Positions 1 to 12,326 are shown, counted from the stretch's first letter. The stretch: 64,000 bases of DNA from Capra hircus (GCF_001704415.2 NC_030824.1:36203022-36267021); one strand, 5' to 3'. The notes: generated by a model from the sequence alone, not told the origin. Translations and numbers: made by a program.

Positions 1-39
1 AATCGTCTCTGAATTGATAATCATATCTATATTTACTGA

Positions 40-205
40 GAGCTTAATATTTGTACTTTACATATAATAACTCATTTAGTCATCACAAAAACTCTGTGAG
101 ATGGATTCCCATTTTATAACTGAGGAAAAATTAAATGTTCTGTCCTTTGTACTAAGTGCTTTGTATGTAGTATCTCATTTAATTCTTAAATTTAAAAAAT
201 AACTA
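40..205 (-). repeat. MIR-like SINE fragments (two)
   Basis: TAACTCATTTAGTCATCAC followed by CATTTTATAACTGAGGAAA resembles the antisense MIR core. A second short piece with a similar CTCATTTAATTCTTA motif follows at about 145-200. Confidence 0.55.
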
Positions 206-209
206 TTGT

Positions 210-870
210 CACCAAACTTGGGTCTGCTTGCCTGTCATACAGCAAAGCCAATCTAATGACACCAGGTGGTGATGAAGGAAAGTACAGCATTTATTTGCAG
301 GGCTCCAAGCAAGGGAAATGGGCAGCTGTCACTCAAAAGACCTGAACTCCCCGCTGGCTTTCAGGCAAGGGTTTTTAAAGACAACCTGTTGGGTGAGAGT
401 GAGAGTTAAGCTTCTGGACTTTCTTCTGATGGACTGATGGTGACGTAACAGGGAGCTGTGTCAGGAATCTTAATCATCAGCCATCTGGTTCCAGCTGGTC
501 TGGCGTCTAGCACTTCTGCTCAGCAGGTGGTCACCATCCTTCACCTAGACAGAGAGAGGCCTTTGTTTCTACAGGATAACTCAAAGATATGCATCTGATG
601 GTTACCATGTCTCTTGAGGAGAACCAAGACTTTTATTGCTGAACTCTTGCTTCTTGACTGCTTTTCCTTTGTTTCAGAATTCCTTCACTTCCCTAATTAG
701 TAACTGCTTGCTCTTTGGAACTGAGGGACAGTCTAGGAGACTAACGCCTTTTTCTACAAACCAGAAACAGGTGACACAGGGACTTTTGTACCCAGGAGGG
801 CCCTGCAGGGTGCTGCTTGGTTTCAGTCCCCTCTTTTCTTTGATACTCCTCAATCCTGAGCAGGGATGAG
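210..870 (-). repeat. LTR-like dispersed repeat, family unnamed
   Basis: This stretch has the look of an antisense ruminant LTR fragment: phrases such as GTGACGTAACAGGGAGCTGTGTC and the ending near CAGCAGG...CACC recall sequence met repeatedly in bovid genomes. It loosely resembles 11094-11525. No internal viral genes are present. The class is uncertain and rests on pattern memory only. Confidence 0.35.
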
Positions 871-954
871 CCAAAAAAAGGGAAGAAAGTTTTGGATAGA
901 GAGGTTGGTCATAAACTCAGCAGGGGAATTTGATTTTAGGGAGGAAGGACTCAG

Positions 955-1440
955 TTTTCACTGAGTTTCTATTATTTTCCCCATTTTGTTGATGAGAAAA
1001 TAGAGACTCAGATGAATTTGTTTTTGTTTAAAGTTTTTATTTATAGTTATGTATTATTTTTACTTTTGGCTGTGCTGAGTCTTTGTTGCTGTGCATGGGA
1101 TTTTTCTCGTTTTGGAGAGTGAGATCTACTCTCTAGTTGTGATGTGCTCACTTATTGTGGTGGCTTCTCCTGTTGTAGAGCCCAGGATCTAAAGTGTGCA
1201 GGCTTCAGTAGTTGTGTCTCATGGGCTCTAGAGCACAGGCTCAGTAGTTGTGGCACACAGACTTAGTTGTCCTGCCACATGTGAAATCTTCCTGAACCAG
1301 GGAACAAACCCATGTCCCCTGCATTATGACATGGACTCATAATCAGTGAACCACCAGGGAAGCCCTATGAATTTGTTTTAAGGTGATATAACTAGTAAGT
1401 GATACAGAAAGGATTTAACCCAAGCCTACCTGTTAACCCA
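955..1440 (-). repeat. MIR fragment interrupted by a SINE
   Basis: CCCCATTTTGTTGATGAGAAA before 1012 and GTGATATAACTAGTAAGTG after 1379 are the two halves of an antisense MIR core, split by the CHR-type SINE at 1025-1366. Confidence 0.6.
1025..1366 (-). mobile_element. CHR-type tRNA-Glu SINE, antisense, with 13-bp target-site duplication
   Basis: Contains the repeated GGGCTCTAGAGCACAGGCTCAGTAGTTGTGG-type phrases and ends CCACCAGGGAAGCCCT, the complement of the tRNA-derived head of cetartiodactyl CHR SINEs. ATGAATTTGTTTT flanks both sides (1012-1024 and 1367-1379), fixing the insertion precisely. Confidence 0.85.
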
Positions 1441-1461
1441 AATGTAATGTTAAAAATAAGG

Positions 1462-1845
1462 CAGAGTGCTAAAGAATTGGTGCATTCAAACTGTGGTGCT
1501 GGAGAAGACTCCTGAGAGTCCCTTGGACAGCATGGAGATAAAACCAGTCAATCCTAAAGGAAGTAAATCCTTAATATACATTGGAAGAACTGATGCTGAA
1601 GCTGAAGCTCCAGTATTTTGGTCACCTGATGTGAAGAGCTGACTCACTGGAAAAGTCCCTGAGGCTGGGAAAGCTTGAGGACAGAAGAGGGTGTCAGAGG
1701 ATGAGATGGTTGGATGGCATCACTGATGCAATGGACATGAACTTGGGCAAACTTTTGGAAATGACACGGGACAGGGAGGCCTGGTGTGCTGCAGTCCATA
1801 GAGTCACATAGAGTCGGACACTACTGGGTGACTGAACAACAACTG
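1462..1845 (+). mobile_element. BovB LINE 3' fragment
   Basis: Recognised from phrases such as CTGGAGAAGACTCCTGAGAG, GAGGATGAGATGGTTGGATGG and the terminal GAGTCGGACACTACTGGGTGACTGAAC. These encode the degraded C-terminal end of the RTE-clade reverse transcriptase protein. It is clearly diverged and not open. Confidence 0.85.
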
Positions 1846-2271
1846 TTAAAAAGCTAGAAATAATCTGTTCTCCTCTTCTAGGAGAGGGGAACACATCTTC
1901 AAATGGAAATTGATATCACCTTAATGAAGCGAAATTTATGCCCTATTTTTAGGCAGAAAGAGGAAGGCAGAGTTCTTTCTTTGTCAGTTGCTTCTCAGTT
2001 GCCTGCAGTTCACAATAATCCTCATGAAAAGTAGTATATGGTATGTTCTGATTCCCTTCACAAGCAAAAAGAGAGTCCAGAGTGCTTATCACTGAGGCAG
2101 CTGCATGGGCACGTGGCCTGTGCAGTCATGCAGAGCCCTGTACTCAAAAGGTCCTATACTTGGTTCAGTGCTGTGCTGTTTCCATCCTGAAATTCTTAGT
2201 AATTATTGAACAAGTTTAGGGGAGGGAAAAAAAAATTTCCCTCTACCCTTTTGAGTTCTTGCCTAAGGAAA
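1846..2271. other. Unassigned stretch
   Basis: No gene. Bases about 2085-2215 look like an old dispersed repeat (GCCTGTGCAGTCATGCAGAG), but I cannot name the family. Confidence 0.4.
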
Positions 2272-2476
2272 TATTAGTTGCTCAGTCCTGTCTGACTCTT
2301 TGTGACCCTGTGGACTATAGCCCACCAGACTCCTCTGTCCATGGGATTCTCCTAGCAAGAATACTGGAATGGGTATCCATTCCCTTCTCCAGGGGATCTT
2401 CCCAACCCAGGATTTGAACCCAGGTCTCCTGCATCACAGGCAGATTCTTCACCATTGGAGCCACCATGGAAGCCTT
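2272..2476 (-). mobile_element. Bov-tA SINE, antisense
   Basis: Runs from TTGCTCAGTCCTGTCTGACTC through CAAGAATACTGGAATGGG to GAGCCACCATGGAAGCC, a full antisense Bov-tA with moderate divergence. Confidence 0.9.
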
Positions 2477-2695
2477 GGCTGAGACCCCCTTGTTAATTAA
2501 AAAAAAGTTAAGAGAAAAAACACAGAAGTTTATTAATATGAATACCTCATGTATATATGAGAGATACCCAGAAAAAACAAGTAACTCTCCAGATGACTAT
2601 AGTATTCTTGCCTGGAGAATCTGTTTAAAAAGTAGAAATAACATGTATATTCAATAATAAGTAATTAGTTAAGTAAGTTAGTGGTGAAGTGAAGT
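2477..2695. other. Unassigned A-rich stretch
   Basis: AT-rich sequence without a recognised feature. It contains one short SINE-like phrase (AGTATTCTTGCCTGGAGAATC, about 2601-2621). Confidence 0.4.
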
Positions 2696-2797
2696 GTTAG
2701 TTGCTCAGTCATGTCCAACTCTTTGCGACCTCATGGACTGTAGCCTGCCAGGCTCCTCTGTCCATGGGGATTCTACAGGCAAGAATACTGGAACCAC
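2696..2797 (-). mobile_element. Bov-tA/Bov-A SINE fragment, antisense
   Basis: GTTAGTTGCTCAGTCATGTCC to GGCAAGAATACTGGAACC matches the first half of an antisense Bov-A unit, then stops abruptly. Confidence 0.85.
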
Positions 2798-3243
2798 AGC
2801 CCATATCTGCATAACAATCCTTACTAAACAAGTTCTGTCTCCCATTTATTTCCTAGTCATCTTCCACAGTTGACTACCCCCAAACCCCTTTTCCTTTACT
2901 CCTCCACAATTTACCAACCTTTGTTAAAGAGATACATATTACATAAGTCCACAGGTTTAACTACTTATTGGGATTTTCACTTTTTTTCTGTAAAGCTCCA
3001 GTGCATATGAAAATATTAACATCTGTAAAAAAACATGGCTTTTCTTTTATCTGTCTTTTGTCAGTTTGATTGTAGGCTCCTAGATACAGAACCTGAGAAG
3101 GTATAAGAAAAAGTTTTTTCCTTTCTTACACTTATCAGTATTACATTGCTTGTATGTCTTGCTTTGGGAATTAAAAAAAGGCCCTAATAAAGTAATAATA
3201 GAAAGGGCAAGGGCATCAACTACAGTGATGGGAGTTTTGGAAT
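2798..3243. other. Unassigned stretch
   Basis: AT-rich intergenic sequence with no gene or named repeat that I can support. Confidence 0.4.
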
Positions 3244-4045
3244 CAGTTCAGTTCAGTTCAGTCACTCAGTCGTGTCCTACTCTTTGCGACCCCATGAACT
3301 GCAACACTCCAGGCCTCCTTGTCCATCACCGACTCCCAGAGTTTACCCAGACTCATGTCCATCAAGTCAGTGATGCCATCCAGCCATCTCATCCTCTGTC
3401 GCCCCCTTCTCCTCCTGCCCCCAATCCCTCCCAGCATCACAGTCTTTTCCAATGAGTCAACTCTTTGCATGAGGTGGCCAAAGTACTGGAGTTTCAGTTT
3501 TAGCATCATTCCTTCCAAAGAAATCCCAGGGTTCATCTTCAGAATGGACTGGTTGGATCTCCTTGCAGTCCAAGGGACTCTCAAGAGTCTTCTCCAACAC
3601 CACAGTTCAAAAGCATCAATTCTTTGATACTCAGCTCTCTTCACAGTCCAACTTTCACATACATACATGACCACTGGAAAAACCATAGCCTTGACTAACG
3701 TCTCTGCTTTTCCATATGCTGTCTAGGTTGGTCATAACTTTTCTTCCAAGGAGTAAGCATCTTTTAATTTCATGGCTGCAGTCACCATCTGCAGTGGTTT
3801 TGGAACCCCCCAAAAATAAAGTCTGAACACTGTTTCCACTGTTTCCCCATCTGTTTGCCATGAAGTGATGGGACCAGATGCCATGATCTTAGTTTTCTGA
3901 ATGTTGAGCTTTAAGCCAACTTTTTCACTCTTCTCTTTCACTTTCATCAAGAGGCTTTTTAGTTCCTCTTCACTTTCTGCCATAAGGATAGTGGCATCTG
4001 CATATCTGAGGTTATTGATATTTCTCCTGGCAATTTTGATTTCAT
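3244..4045 (-). mobile_element. BovB LINE 3' part, antisense (about 800 bp)
   Basis: Begins at its 3' end with the (CAGTT)n tail and carries long open pieces on the minus strand. 3258-3686 gives the C-terminal region (CESWTVKRAEYQRIDAFELW...), and 3732-4082 gives the reverse-transcriptase active-site region (YADATILMAESEEELKSLL). The RTE active-site box is normally YADD; the second Asp is Ala in this copy (codon GCC). The right edge at about 4045 is estimated from loss of similarity. Confidence 0.9.
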
Positions 4046-4940
4046 ACATAACATATAAATATAGGTATACATGTACATACATATATAGCTAGATAATTTT
4101 TTTCTAATTGCCTTCCTTCCTTCTTTCTTGTTTAAATAATTTGATCCTAAAGCCAGTAGATGACATTGAGGAAAAGTAAATATCCATATTGGAGAGTGTG
4201 TGCTAGTGACCCAGTGCAAGGAGACGGTACCCAAGAAGCATGAGAAAGGCATTTGCATGGAGTGGGTGGTGGTTGCAGCATGTGGCATGTGAGCCCATGC
4301 AAGGTAAGGGCAGCATCCACACCATGGAGGGGCAGCTGCCAGGCATGGATGTCGAGGGAAGAATGAGGTGAGGAGGATGTCCACTCAGGGAGCAGTGGTG
4401 ATAAGAGACTGATTACATGGGAGGTGGATCCAACAAACATAATGAGATAATGGGGGGCCAGGTTTCTCACCATTAGAAAAAGAATTTACAAATATGGAAA
4501 GGGAGAAAATCAGAATAAACCTGTGATATGTAAAATTAGAGTTGGATATGTCAGTGATTTTGTGTTTTTGATAGTATGCCTGTATGTTATATACATATAT
4601 AGATATATATTCGCTAGTTCTTTCCATTGAGAGAGCCTAACAGCAATGTCATTGCACTAACGTTGAGCATACCTTCTGTTCAAATCCACTACTAAATACC
4701 ATTCTCTGCAAAAAAAACAAAAATAAAACAAAAACAAACAAAATTTAAAAACCCCAGAGCTCTTTGAAAATATTCTTGATTCTGGGGTTGGTGTTGTAGA
4801 AGTGTAAGATAAGCCGCAAAAATTTTTGTGTGTGTGCTAGAAAGTAGTGTTCGAAGAATGATGGGATTATGTCAAAAGAACATGAAAGCCAATCTGAATG
4901 AGTTCCCACTAGCCAAATCTGGGACAATTTGAGCATCAGT
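4046..4940. other. Unassigned stretch
   Basis: No recognised gene or repeat. It has a short ATATAC-rich patch near 4060-4090 and an AAAAACAAAAC-rich patch at 4710-4750. Short antisense ORFs here lack any family signature. Confidence 0.4.
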
Positions 4941-4952
4941 AAGCAGTGATAG

Positions 4953-5232
4953 TGGAGAAGGCAATGGCACCCGACTCTAGTACTCTTGCCTGGAAAATCC
5001 CATGGACGGAGGAGCTTGGTAGGCTGCAGTCCATGGGGTCGCTAAGAGTTGGACACAACTGAGTGACTTTACTTTCACTTTTCACTTCCATGCATTAGAA
5101 AAATGAAATGGCAACCCACTTCAGTGTTCTTGCCTGGAGAATCCCAGGGACTGTAGAGCCTGGTGGGCTGTCGTCTATGGGGTTGCACAGAGTCAGACAT
5201 GACTAAAGCGACTTAGCAGCAGCAGCAGCAGC
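4953..5232 (+). mobile_element. Bov-A2 SINE with 12-bp target-site duplication
   Basis: Two A units joined by CTTTCACTTTTCACTTCCATGC, ending in a (CAG)n tail. AAGCAGTGATAG flanks it at 4941-4952 and 5233-5244. Confidence 0.95.
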
Positions 5233-5244
5233 AAGCAGTGATAG

Positions 5245-7558
5245 AAACAGATATTGCCTACTGAACAAAATAAGCATCCATGAGTTCATACTAATAAACG
5301 TAAATGGATGGATGAAGAGAAGAAGAAGCTTTTCCTTACGTATCTGATGCCATATATATAAAATGCTCACTACTAAATGTGGAGGGAATGATGGATTTAG
5401 GAAATCACCATTTGGCATCATAGTAAAAAATCTTACACGGCTTCTTGACAAAGAATAGAGCTTTCAGAGGCAACTGATGAAGGAAAGGTAACTAGACTAG
5501 TAAGAGACTTCTTACCTGCAACCTTGGTTGAGTCAGACAGTTTACATTTATATTTACAGATCACTGGAGGTATCCTTCTATCAAAGGCAGATCTCATCTA
5601 CACGTGAGAGCAAAGTAAAGAAATTTTGGTGTGTTACAGAGGCTCCAAAAATATCCTGCCCATGTACCTTTCTGAGAAAATGTTCCAACCAAATGAAACT
5701 CAAGTCTCATGACAGGGAAAGTGAAAAGTTCAAGAAACATTGATAAACAATGAATCTTCTAATATTTGCAATTATATCTAAATGGATAATGACAGTTAAC
5801 TGGAGATTATACTCTGGTAAGAATTTTGAAACAGGAGGGAGATTCTGGGAGGAAAACCTCAATCACTGTCTGGGATTGAAATCCTATAATTGCCTCATAC
5901 AAACCCAAGATTTAGGCAACACTGGGAGGACCTGGGCAGTTAAATATTCTAAAGGTTTCACTTCAGTGGAAGGAGTGGAGAAGGATGAAACTAATAATAC
6001 AGGGTGGTAAGAAGGCAAAGTTGTTACTTATTTTTTTTTTGATACGTCAGTATAAATATTAGTTGGGAAGACAACTATTAGTAAAAATGAAAATATACAT
6101 GTCTGGTAGGAAATGAGCAAGTTGGAGGGTATTATTTAATTTTCAAATATTCATAGAAATGTAAATATGATTGTTAAATCCAGGAACATTATGAGTAGCA
6201 GATGGACATCCAATTTATGAGTAGAGGAGGAAAAGCTAAAAAGAAACCTTACCAATCTAAGCGAGGAAAAGAAAGTATAAAAATGCACAATAAAATGGAA
6301 GAAATAAAGTTAACTATATAAATTGTCACAATAAATGTGAAATTCTCCCATCAAAAGGTAAAAATTCTCAGGTTGAGTTTGAAAATCAAATTCAATTATA
6401 TTCTCCATCAGGCAAGGCCTCAGTAAAATGACACATTTGAAACAGGGTAATTTGAGAACAGTTTACTCTGGAAGCTGTGGGTGGGGAATGGAAGATCCTC
6501 AAGCGTGGTGTTACAACTGGGTGAATACCAGCAGGGCTGTTGCCACTCTGAGCCCCAGAGGGACAAGGGGAGAGTGGGATTGCCAGAATCTGGGATGAAA
6601 GAATCATGTCAAGTTGGACACCCTGCAGGGAGTAGTGAGTCTCATGTTACAGAGGACATCACAGGAAAGAGCCAAGAATTAACTTCAGTCTACTTCTTTC
6701 CCTTCCCATTTAGCCAGAGAGCAAGGGAAGAAGTTGGTGTGGTCCCTCCAAGTTAGCCTCCTTGTAGGGACCAGAAAGATGAATGGTGGGTCCAGAGAGG
6801 CAAACAAACCAGACACCTTCCACCTATAACGTTGACACAAACCATACTTAAAAAGCAGTGCAGAAAATGTTGAAGAAAGGAAAGGTACATAGCTGTAACA
6901 GGATATTGATAGGACTTTTCTATTATCTACAAATTGTGGGATTTAGGCTGGACCCAAAGCTAGGGAGCTATGAGCTCCCTACATGGGAGATTACATGTTC
7001 TTCCGCGAGAGAAGTATCTGGAAGTCAAGCTGCCAGAATATCCCAGGACTTACTAATGGGCACACCAGCTAGTACCCTCTTCTTCCCACTCTATGTAAAG
7101 GGAGATTTAGGGATGGGGGACAGTGGTTTTTAGGCCTTAAGGAAAGCAGTATTCCTGGAGATAAGAACTTGAAGAGATACGCAAAGGTTGTAAGCTAGGT
7201 CACTTGTGTCCAGTTTCTTGACTGGATATGTGCTGAGTTGCAAAACACACAGGTCTAATCAGGTGATGCCACCAAAGTAGTGAATAGTCAGAGAGTCCTT
7301 ACAGGAGTAATGTGATCTCCTGAAGCATAGGTCATGCCAGAATGTGGACACTGTGTCTCCTTCTGGCCCGGAGAGCCTTGAAAATGGCCACTGAGTGAAC
7401 CCTGCCAGCAGGGCTTGAAAGAACATTGACGAAGAATAACCAGGATGATGAGAGAGCTGTCCTCCCATTCCAGGGTCAGCTTGATGTGGCCAGACATTAT
7501 GGAGGATCTTATACTTTTTCTGGAGTAGATAGAGTATCAGCCACTGTGTAGGATAGCT
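5245..7558. other. Unassigned stretch
   Basis: No gene supported. The first 200 bases have the feel of an old LINE or DNA-transposon remnant, but I cannot name it. The remainder, including the ORFs of up to 91 codons at 6481-7133, shows no recognised domain. Confidence 0.4.
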
Positions 7559-7569
7559 ATATCACATTT

Positions 7570-7779
7570 CAGGCTTCCCCCAGTGGCTCAGCAGTAAAGA
7601 ATCTGCCTACAATGCAGGAGATACAGCTTCGATCCCTGGGTTGAGAAGATCCCCTGGAGGAGGAAATGGCAACCCACTCCAGTATTCTTGCCTGGAGAAT
7701 CCCATGGACAGAGGAGCCTGGGGTGCTACAGTCCATGGGGTCCCAAAGAGTCAGATACAACTGAAGCAACTTAGCACAC
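7570..7779 (+). mobile_element. Bov-tA SINE with 11-bp target-site duplication
   Basis: GGCTTCCCCCAGTGGCTCAGC to CAACTGAAGCAACTTAGCAC is a full sense Bov-tA. ATATCACATTT occurs on both sides (7559-7569 and 7780-7790). Confidence 0.95.
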
Positions 7780-7790
7780 ATATCACATTT

Positions 7791-9929
7791 TAAATGACTC
7801 CTCTACAATATTTTAATATATGAACAAACAATTCACACAAAGGCTATTACTAAATTAGGTACTTGAAGTGCTTAACCACAGCGATATTTGTAACAATAGT
7901 AAAATGCCATCTAAATGGCCCCAAACAGTGAATGGTGAAATGAATTACTCACATATCAACTAGATGAAATTTAATTCCTAAAATATGAATTCTTTAAATT
8001 GTAGCACAAGATAGGAAATTATATTGTCAAGCAAGAAGAGTGGCATAGAAAGATTCGTAGTCTATGACTGGCACAGTGTAAGAGAGGGCATACACCAATG
8101 AGCAAATACGAGAAGGGAGCACAAATAGGACTGAGGTCTTAGGCTTGTGGAATGTGGATGAAGTCTTTTTTGTAGTCATCTCTCTTGCTGTCATACAGTT
8201 GCTTAAGTCTTCAGCAATGAATGAAAGCAAAGGCTTAAAACAGAGAAATAAATGGGTGGAAGTAGAAGAGACAACCATTAGACAACCCTTGAGGAATTTT
8301 GCTTTAGAGGGAGGCATAAAATGGGGTGGTGTCTAAAATGGGCTGTGGGGTCAAAAGGGAGGGGCTTTTATGATGATATGAAAAGAGCTACATATTTTTA
8401 TGCTGATGAGAATGATCTGTTAGAGAGGAGCAAAACTGATGCTGGAGCAAAGCCCTTCAGCAAGGGAGAGGAAATGTGACCCACTCTCAAGTGGAGGTAA
8501 GCAGGGACAGGCCAGGGGCCACATGGGGAATAGGGGCAGAGATACAGGTAGGTTGGCTGTTTGATGGTGGGAAGTTGAGGAAATTCTATTCTGATTGATT
8601 CTATTACCTTCAGTGAAATAAGAAGCAAAATAATGAATCAACTAAGAATGGGGTTTTTTGGAAGTTTTGAGATAAAAGGTGAAGTATTAAAAGGTCTCAG
8701 AAATTGAAAGAGGTAAGGGACCAAGACAGTATGGTAGAATTTCCTGAGAAAACGGAGGATCTAGGGTAACAGGTCTTATTGACATATCCCACTGCAAGAC
8801 AACCTGTCTCAATTATATGATATCAGTGCCTTGAACACACCGTCTTTCTTTTTTCTGTCTCTTAAAGAATCCAGTTTCAGTTCTATAAATTGCTAGTATC
8901 CTCCTTTTTCATTTTATATGTGAACAATGATGTTGAAAGTACACTTGAGAGCAACTGTCTTAAAGTATCAGCTTACATCTACTCTTTGAATGTTTTATCA
9001 TTATACCAGAACATCTGCAGACAGAATAATCCAACCCTAGGCACTGACACCATCACCCACCAGAAGCCATGACCTGTGATTTATGGGTGTGAATTAGATC
9101 ATAGACTCTCAAGAGAACTGACACCCCTCAGCAACTGCAAAATGAAGAAATCTGTATCATTTTGCTTAGGATGAGTGATGTAGGATTTTTTTTTTTAATG
9201 TAGTGGCTCTAAGAGAAGACAAGGCCACACAAATTGCATGACTAACTCCTCTCAAAAGTTTGATATTTTTTTGTAGCCTACACGCTGATGTCATTAACAG
9301 TACTTAATACCAGTGAGGTGGATATGATTGCACAATGGAATTTAAGTGGATCAGGAAATGGGGGAGAGAAATGAACATATTAAAAGGAAAACCAAATTTA
9401 AATACTTAAAATAATTGACCAAGAAAAATGGTCAGTGTATATTTTATCTTTTGTTCCTTTAAAAATATGTGTTGTATGGAAATTATGATGAGCAGAAAAG
9501 AACAGTTCAAAGGTACAGGTACCTAACTGGGTTTTCCTGTCAATTTCCCCAAATGTCTAGCTCATAGGCGCCTCTATGGTCTACATCTGCACAGATGAAA
9601 ATCTTTCTTTAACAGACTAGAAGTCAGAATTCTGAATATTTATAGCCTGAAGTTACTGTCTGTGAATCTGGTAGCTTAGACCAGAGAATGTTGTTTTGAA
9701 CACTGGTGATTTAGGCACTTTCCAGATAACATTGAAACTTGTGAAAAAATGTAAAAATCTAAATTAAATCAGTAGTGAACTGACATTTTTTGCATGCCAA
9801 AGTAATGCCAGAGATGATACCCAAAGTGAATGTGGAAAAAGAGGGATGCTCATCCTGCTCTCAGGCAAAGTCTGAACTGACACAACTTTTTCAAGCAAAC
9901 TTGATAAAATGTTCTCCAAAGTTTTAAAA
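7791..9929. other. Unassigned stretch
   Basis: AT-rich intergenic sequence. I recognise no gene and no named repeat; a T-run occurs at 9188-9198. Confidence 0.4.
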
Positions 9930-10030
9930 CGTTCATTTATTTAATCAAAAGTATTTATTGAGTGTCTTCTATATCAAGTGCTAGACATTATATTCTGTGA
10001 ATAAGTGAATAAACATTACGCAAATAATTA
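9930..10030 (-). repeat. L2-like fragment, antisense
   Basis: TTTATTTAATCAAAAGTATTTATTGAGTGTCTTC...AGTGCTAGACATTATATTCTGTGAATAAG resembles the complement of the L2 LINE 3' end. Confidence 0.5.
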
Positions 10031-10119
10031 CAAGGGCAATGGCCCGTGTGAAAGAGAAATCAAAAGGACCTTAGACCAAAGTATTAGTCCTAAAAAAGTA
10101 ATTAGAATTATATAGTTAC

Positions 10120-10330
10120 ATATACCCTAAACAAGGAGAACTACCTATATGTCCACAAGCAAGGGATTAAATAAATTATTGTATATCCATGCAATGGAAT
10201 AATATGATGGAAATAAGAGTAAACTTACAGAAAAATACCTAATGACATGTACAAATGCTTATACTGTTAATGGAAACCACTGCTATAAAAGTGTGTCCAG
10301 TATGACCCAATTTGGTGAAAACTAAACAAA
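10120..10330 (+). repeat. Old L1 3'-region fragment
   Basis: Phrases such as TTATTGTATATCCATGCAATGG, followed by TATGACCCAATTTGGTGAAAA, resemble the C-terminal ORF2/3' UTR zone of old L1 elements in sense orientation. Confidence 0.5.
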
Positions 10331-10839
10331 ACTATTTCTAGATCTCAATCCTTATCCGTCATCTATGAAAGATATACCAGAAAATACTACCAGTCAAAAT
10401 TGCTGGCTGGGGATATTATAGCAATACCTTCTTCTTTGTGCTTATCTTCATGAACATTCTTGTAGTTTGTAAGAAGTAATAATAGTGAAGAAGTATAGAA
10501 TTGGGCATGAGATAAGTGACATTTGAGAGAGAAGACCTAAGGAGAGTATTATTCAACCACTGTTCTAAATTACCTAAAATCTGTTCTTGTGTTAAATTAG
10601 ATCAACAGAATACAATATTCCCGAAACGCATTTTTAAAATCCCCTCCAGAAATGCTTTCACCAAGTTATAATTGAATGTTGAACTCAGCTTTATTAAGGC
10701 AATCTGAAGAACATTTTCTTTCCTTTTTTGTGGTGAAGGGAAGTGCAGCATTTATTATAAGGTGCCAGAGTCTAGGACAGTTAGTGCTGGAAGAAACCAA
10801 ACTCCCATATAGGTTTAAACAAAGCAGTTTTTTAATTGG

Positions 10840-11090
10840 AGTTTGTTTGATTTGCAATGTTGTGTTGGTTTGTGCTGTATAGCAGAGTGAATCAATTATA
10901 TATATGTGTGTATGTACATATATGTGTGTGTATATACATATATGTGTGTATATATATATATATAATATATATATGTATCTATCTATCTATCTCAGTATCT
11001 CAACTCTTTTTTAGATTCTTTCCCTATGTAGGTCGTGACAGAGTATTGAGTAGAGTTCCCTATGCTATACAGTAAGTCCTTATTAGTTAT
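10840..11090 (-). repeat. L1 3' UTR fragment, antisense, with embedded microsatellite
   Basis: GCTGTATAGCAGAGTGAATCA and GAGTAGAGTTCCCTATGCTATACAGTAAGTCC are typical complement of the cetartiodactyl L1 3' UTR. A TG/TA-rich microsatellite with an (ATCT)n segment occupies about 10895-10995. Confidence 0.75.
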
Positions 11091-11093
11091 TTA

Positions 11094-11525
11094 TTAAGAA
11101 AACTTTTTTAAAGGCCAAATGAGGGAGGGCGCTTACAGGGTGTGTGATTAGCTTGTGCGCAGTTCTCTGATTGCTGGTAGCAGGGTGGTGTCACAGGGGT
11201 CAATATTATCAATCCTTAAACTCCAGTAGGCCTGAGGGCTGCATACTCCTGTTCATCAAGTTTAACACTGTCCATTTGGTGGGGGTTTTCACAACTGTAA
11301 AACAACTCAGAATACTATTATATAGGGACTTCAGAGAGGAGCTAAAGCAGATAATATAAGGGCGGGGTCTGTCCCGGGAAGGTCCCATCGAGTCCTATTT
11401 TCCTAACTCCTCCATGGTGCTAATCCTAAATGCCCCCTTTCCCTGCCCCCACCTGCGTCCAAATTCGAGCAGACAAATCTCCATTTGAGAGCCTATTTCA
11501 AGGGAACCAGACCCAAGATGCCATC
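11094..11525 (-). repeat. LTR-like dispersed repeat, family unnamed
   Basis: TGATTAGCTTGTGCGCAGTTC, AGGGTGGTGTCACAGGGGTCA and TAAGGGCGGGGTCTGTCCC are phrases I associate with antisense LTRs in bovid genomes. It sits between an L1 3' UTR piece and an L1 ORF2 piece of the same orientation. There are no viral coding sequences. Confidence 0.4.
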
Positions 11526-11723
11526 CAATCTGATCTTCTTTTTTCTAAGGTAAGGTTGTATTGCTATAAGCTTCCCTCTTAGAACTACTTTTTGCTACAC
11601 TCCACAGGTTTTGGGCCATTGTGCTTTAATTTTCACTTCTCTCTAGGATCTATTAGTTGTTTAGTAGCTTATTGTTTAGCCTTCACGTGTTTGTGTTTTT
11701 ATAGTTTTTTTCTTGTGACCACT

Positions 11724-11925
11724 GTTAGTCACTCAGTCATGTCCAACTCATTGTGACCCCATGGACTGTAGCCCACCAGGCTCCTCTGACCATGGAATTT
11801 CCCAGGCAAGAATACTGGAATGGGATGCCATGTCCTTCTCCAGGGGATCTTCCTGATCCAAGGATGGATCCTGGGTCTCCTGCGTTACAAGCAGATTATT
11901 TACTGTCTGAGCCACCAGGGAAGCC
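11724..11925 (-). mobile_element. Bov-tA SINE, antisense, inside L1
   Basis: TTAGTCACTCAGTCATGTCC through to GAGCCACCAGGGAAGCC, full length in antisense, splitting the L1 ORF2 remnant. Confidence 0.93.
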
Positions 11926-12326
11926 TCCTCTCCTTTTTTTTCTTTTGGTAGTTAATTTCTAATCTCATAGTGTTGTGCTCAGAAAAGATGACTGAAATGA
12001 TTTCAGTTTTCTTGAGTTTATCAAGGCTCACCTTGTGGCCCAGCAGATGGTCAATACTGGAGAATGTTCCATGTGCACTTGAGAAGAATATGTAGTCTGC
12101 TGCTTTTGGATGGAATATTCTATAAATACCAATTAAGTTCAACTGGTCTAAAGTGTCATTTAAGGCCTCTGTTTTCTTGTTATTTTCTGCTGGATGATCT
12201 GTCCATTGATGAAAGTGGGGTGTTAAAGTCCCCCACTATTATTCTGTTCCCATCAATTTCTCCCTTTAGGTTGTTAGTATTTGCCTCACATATTGAGATG
12301 CTCCTCTGTTGGGTGCATATATATTT

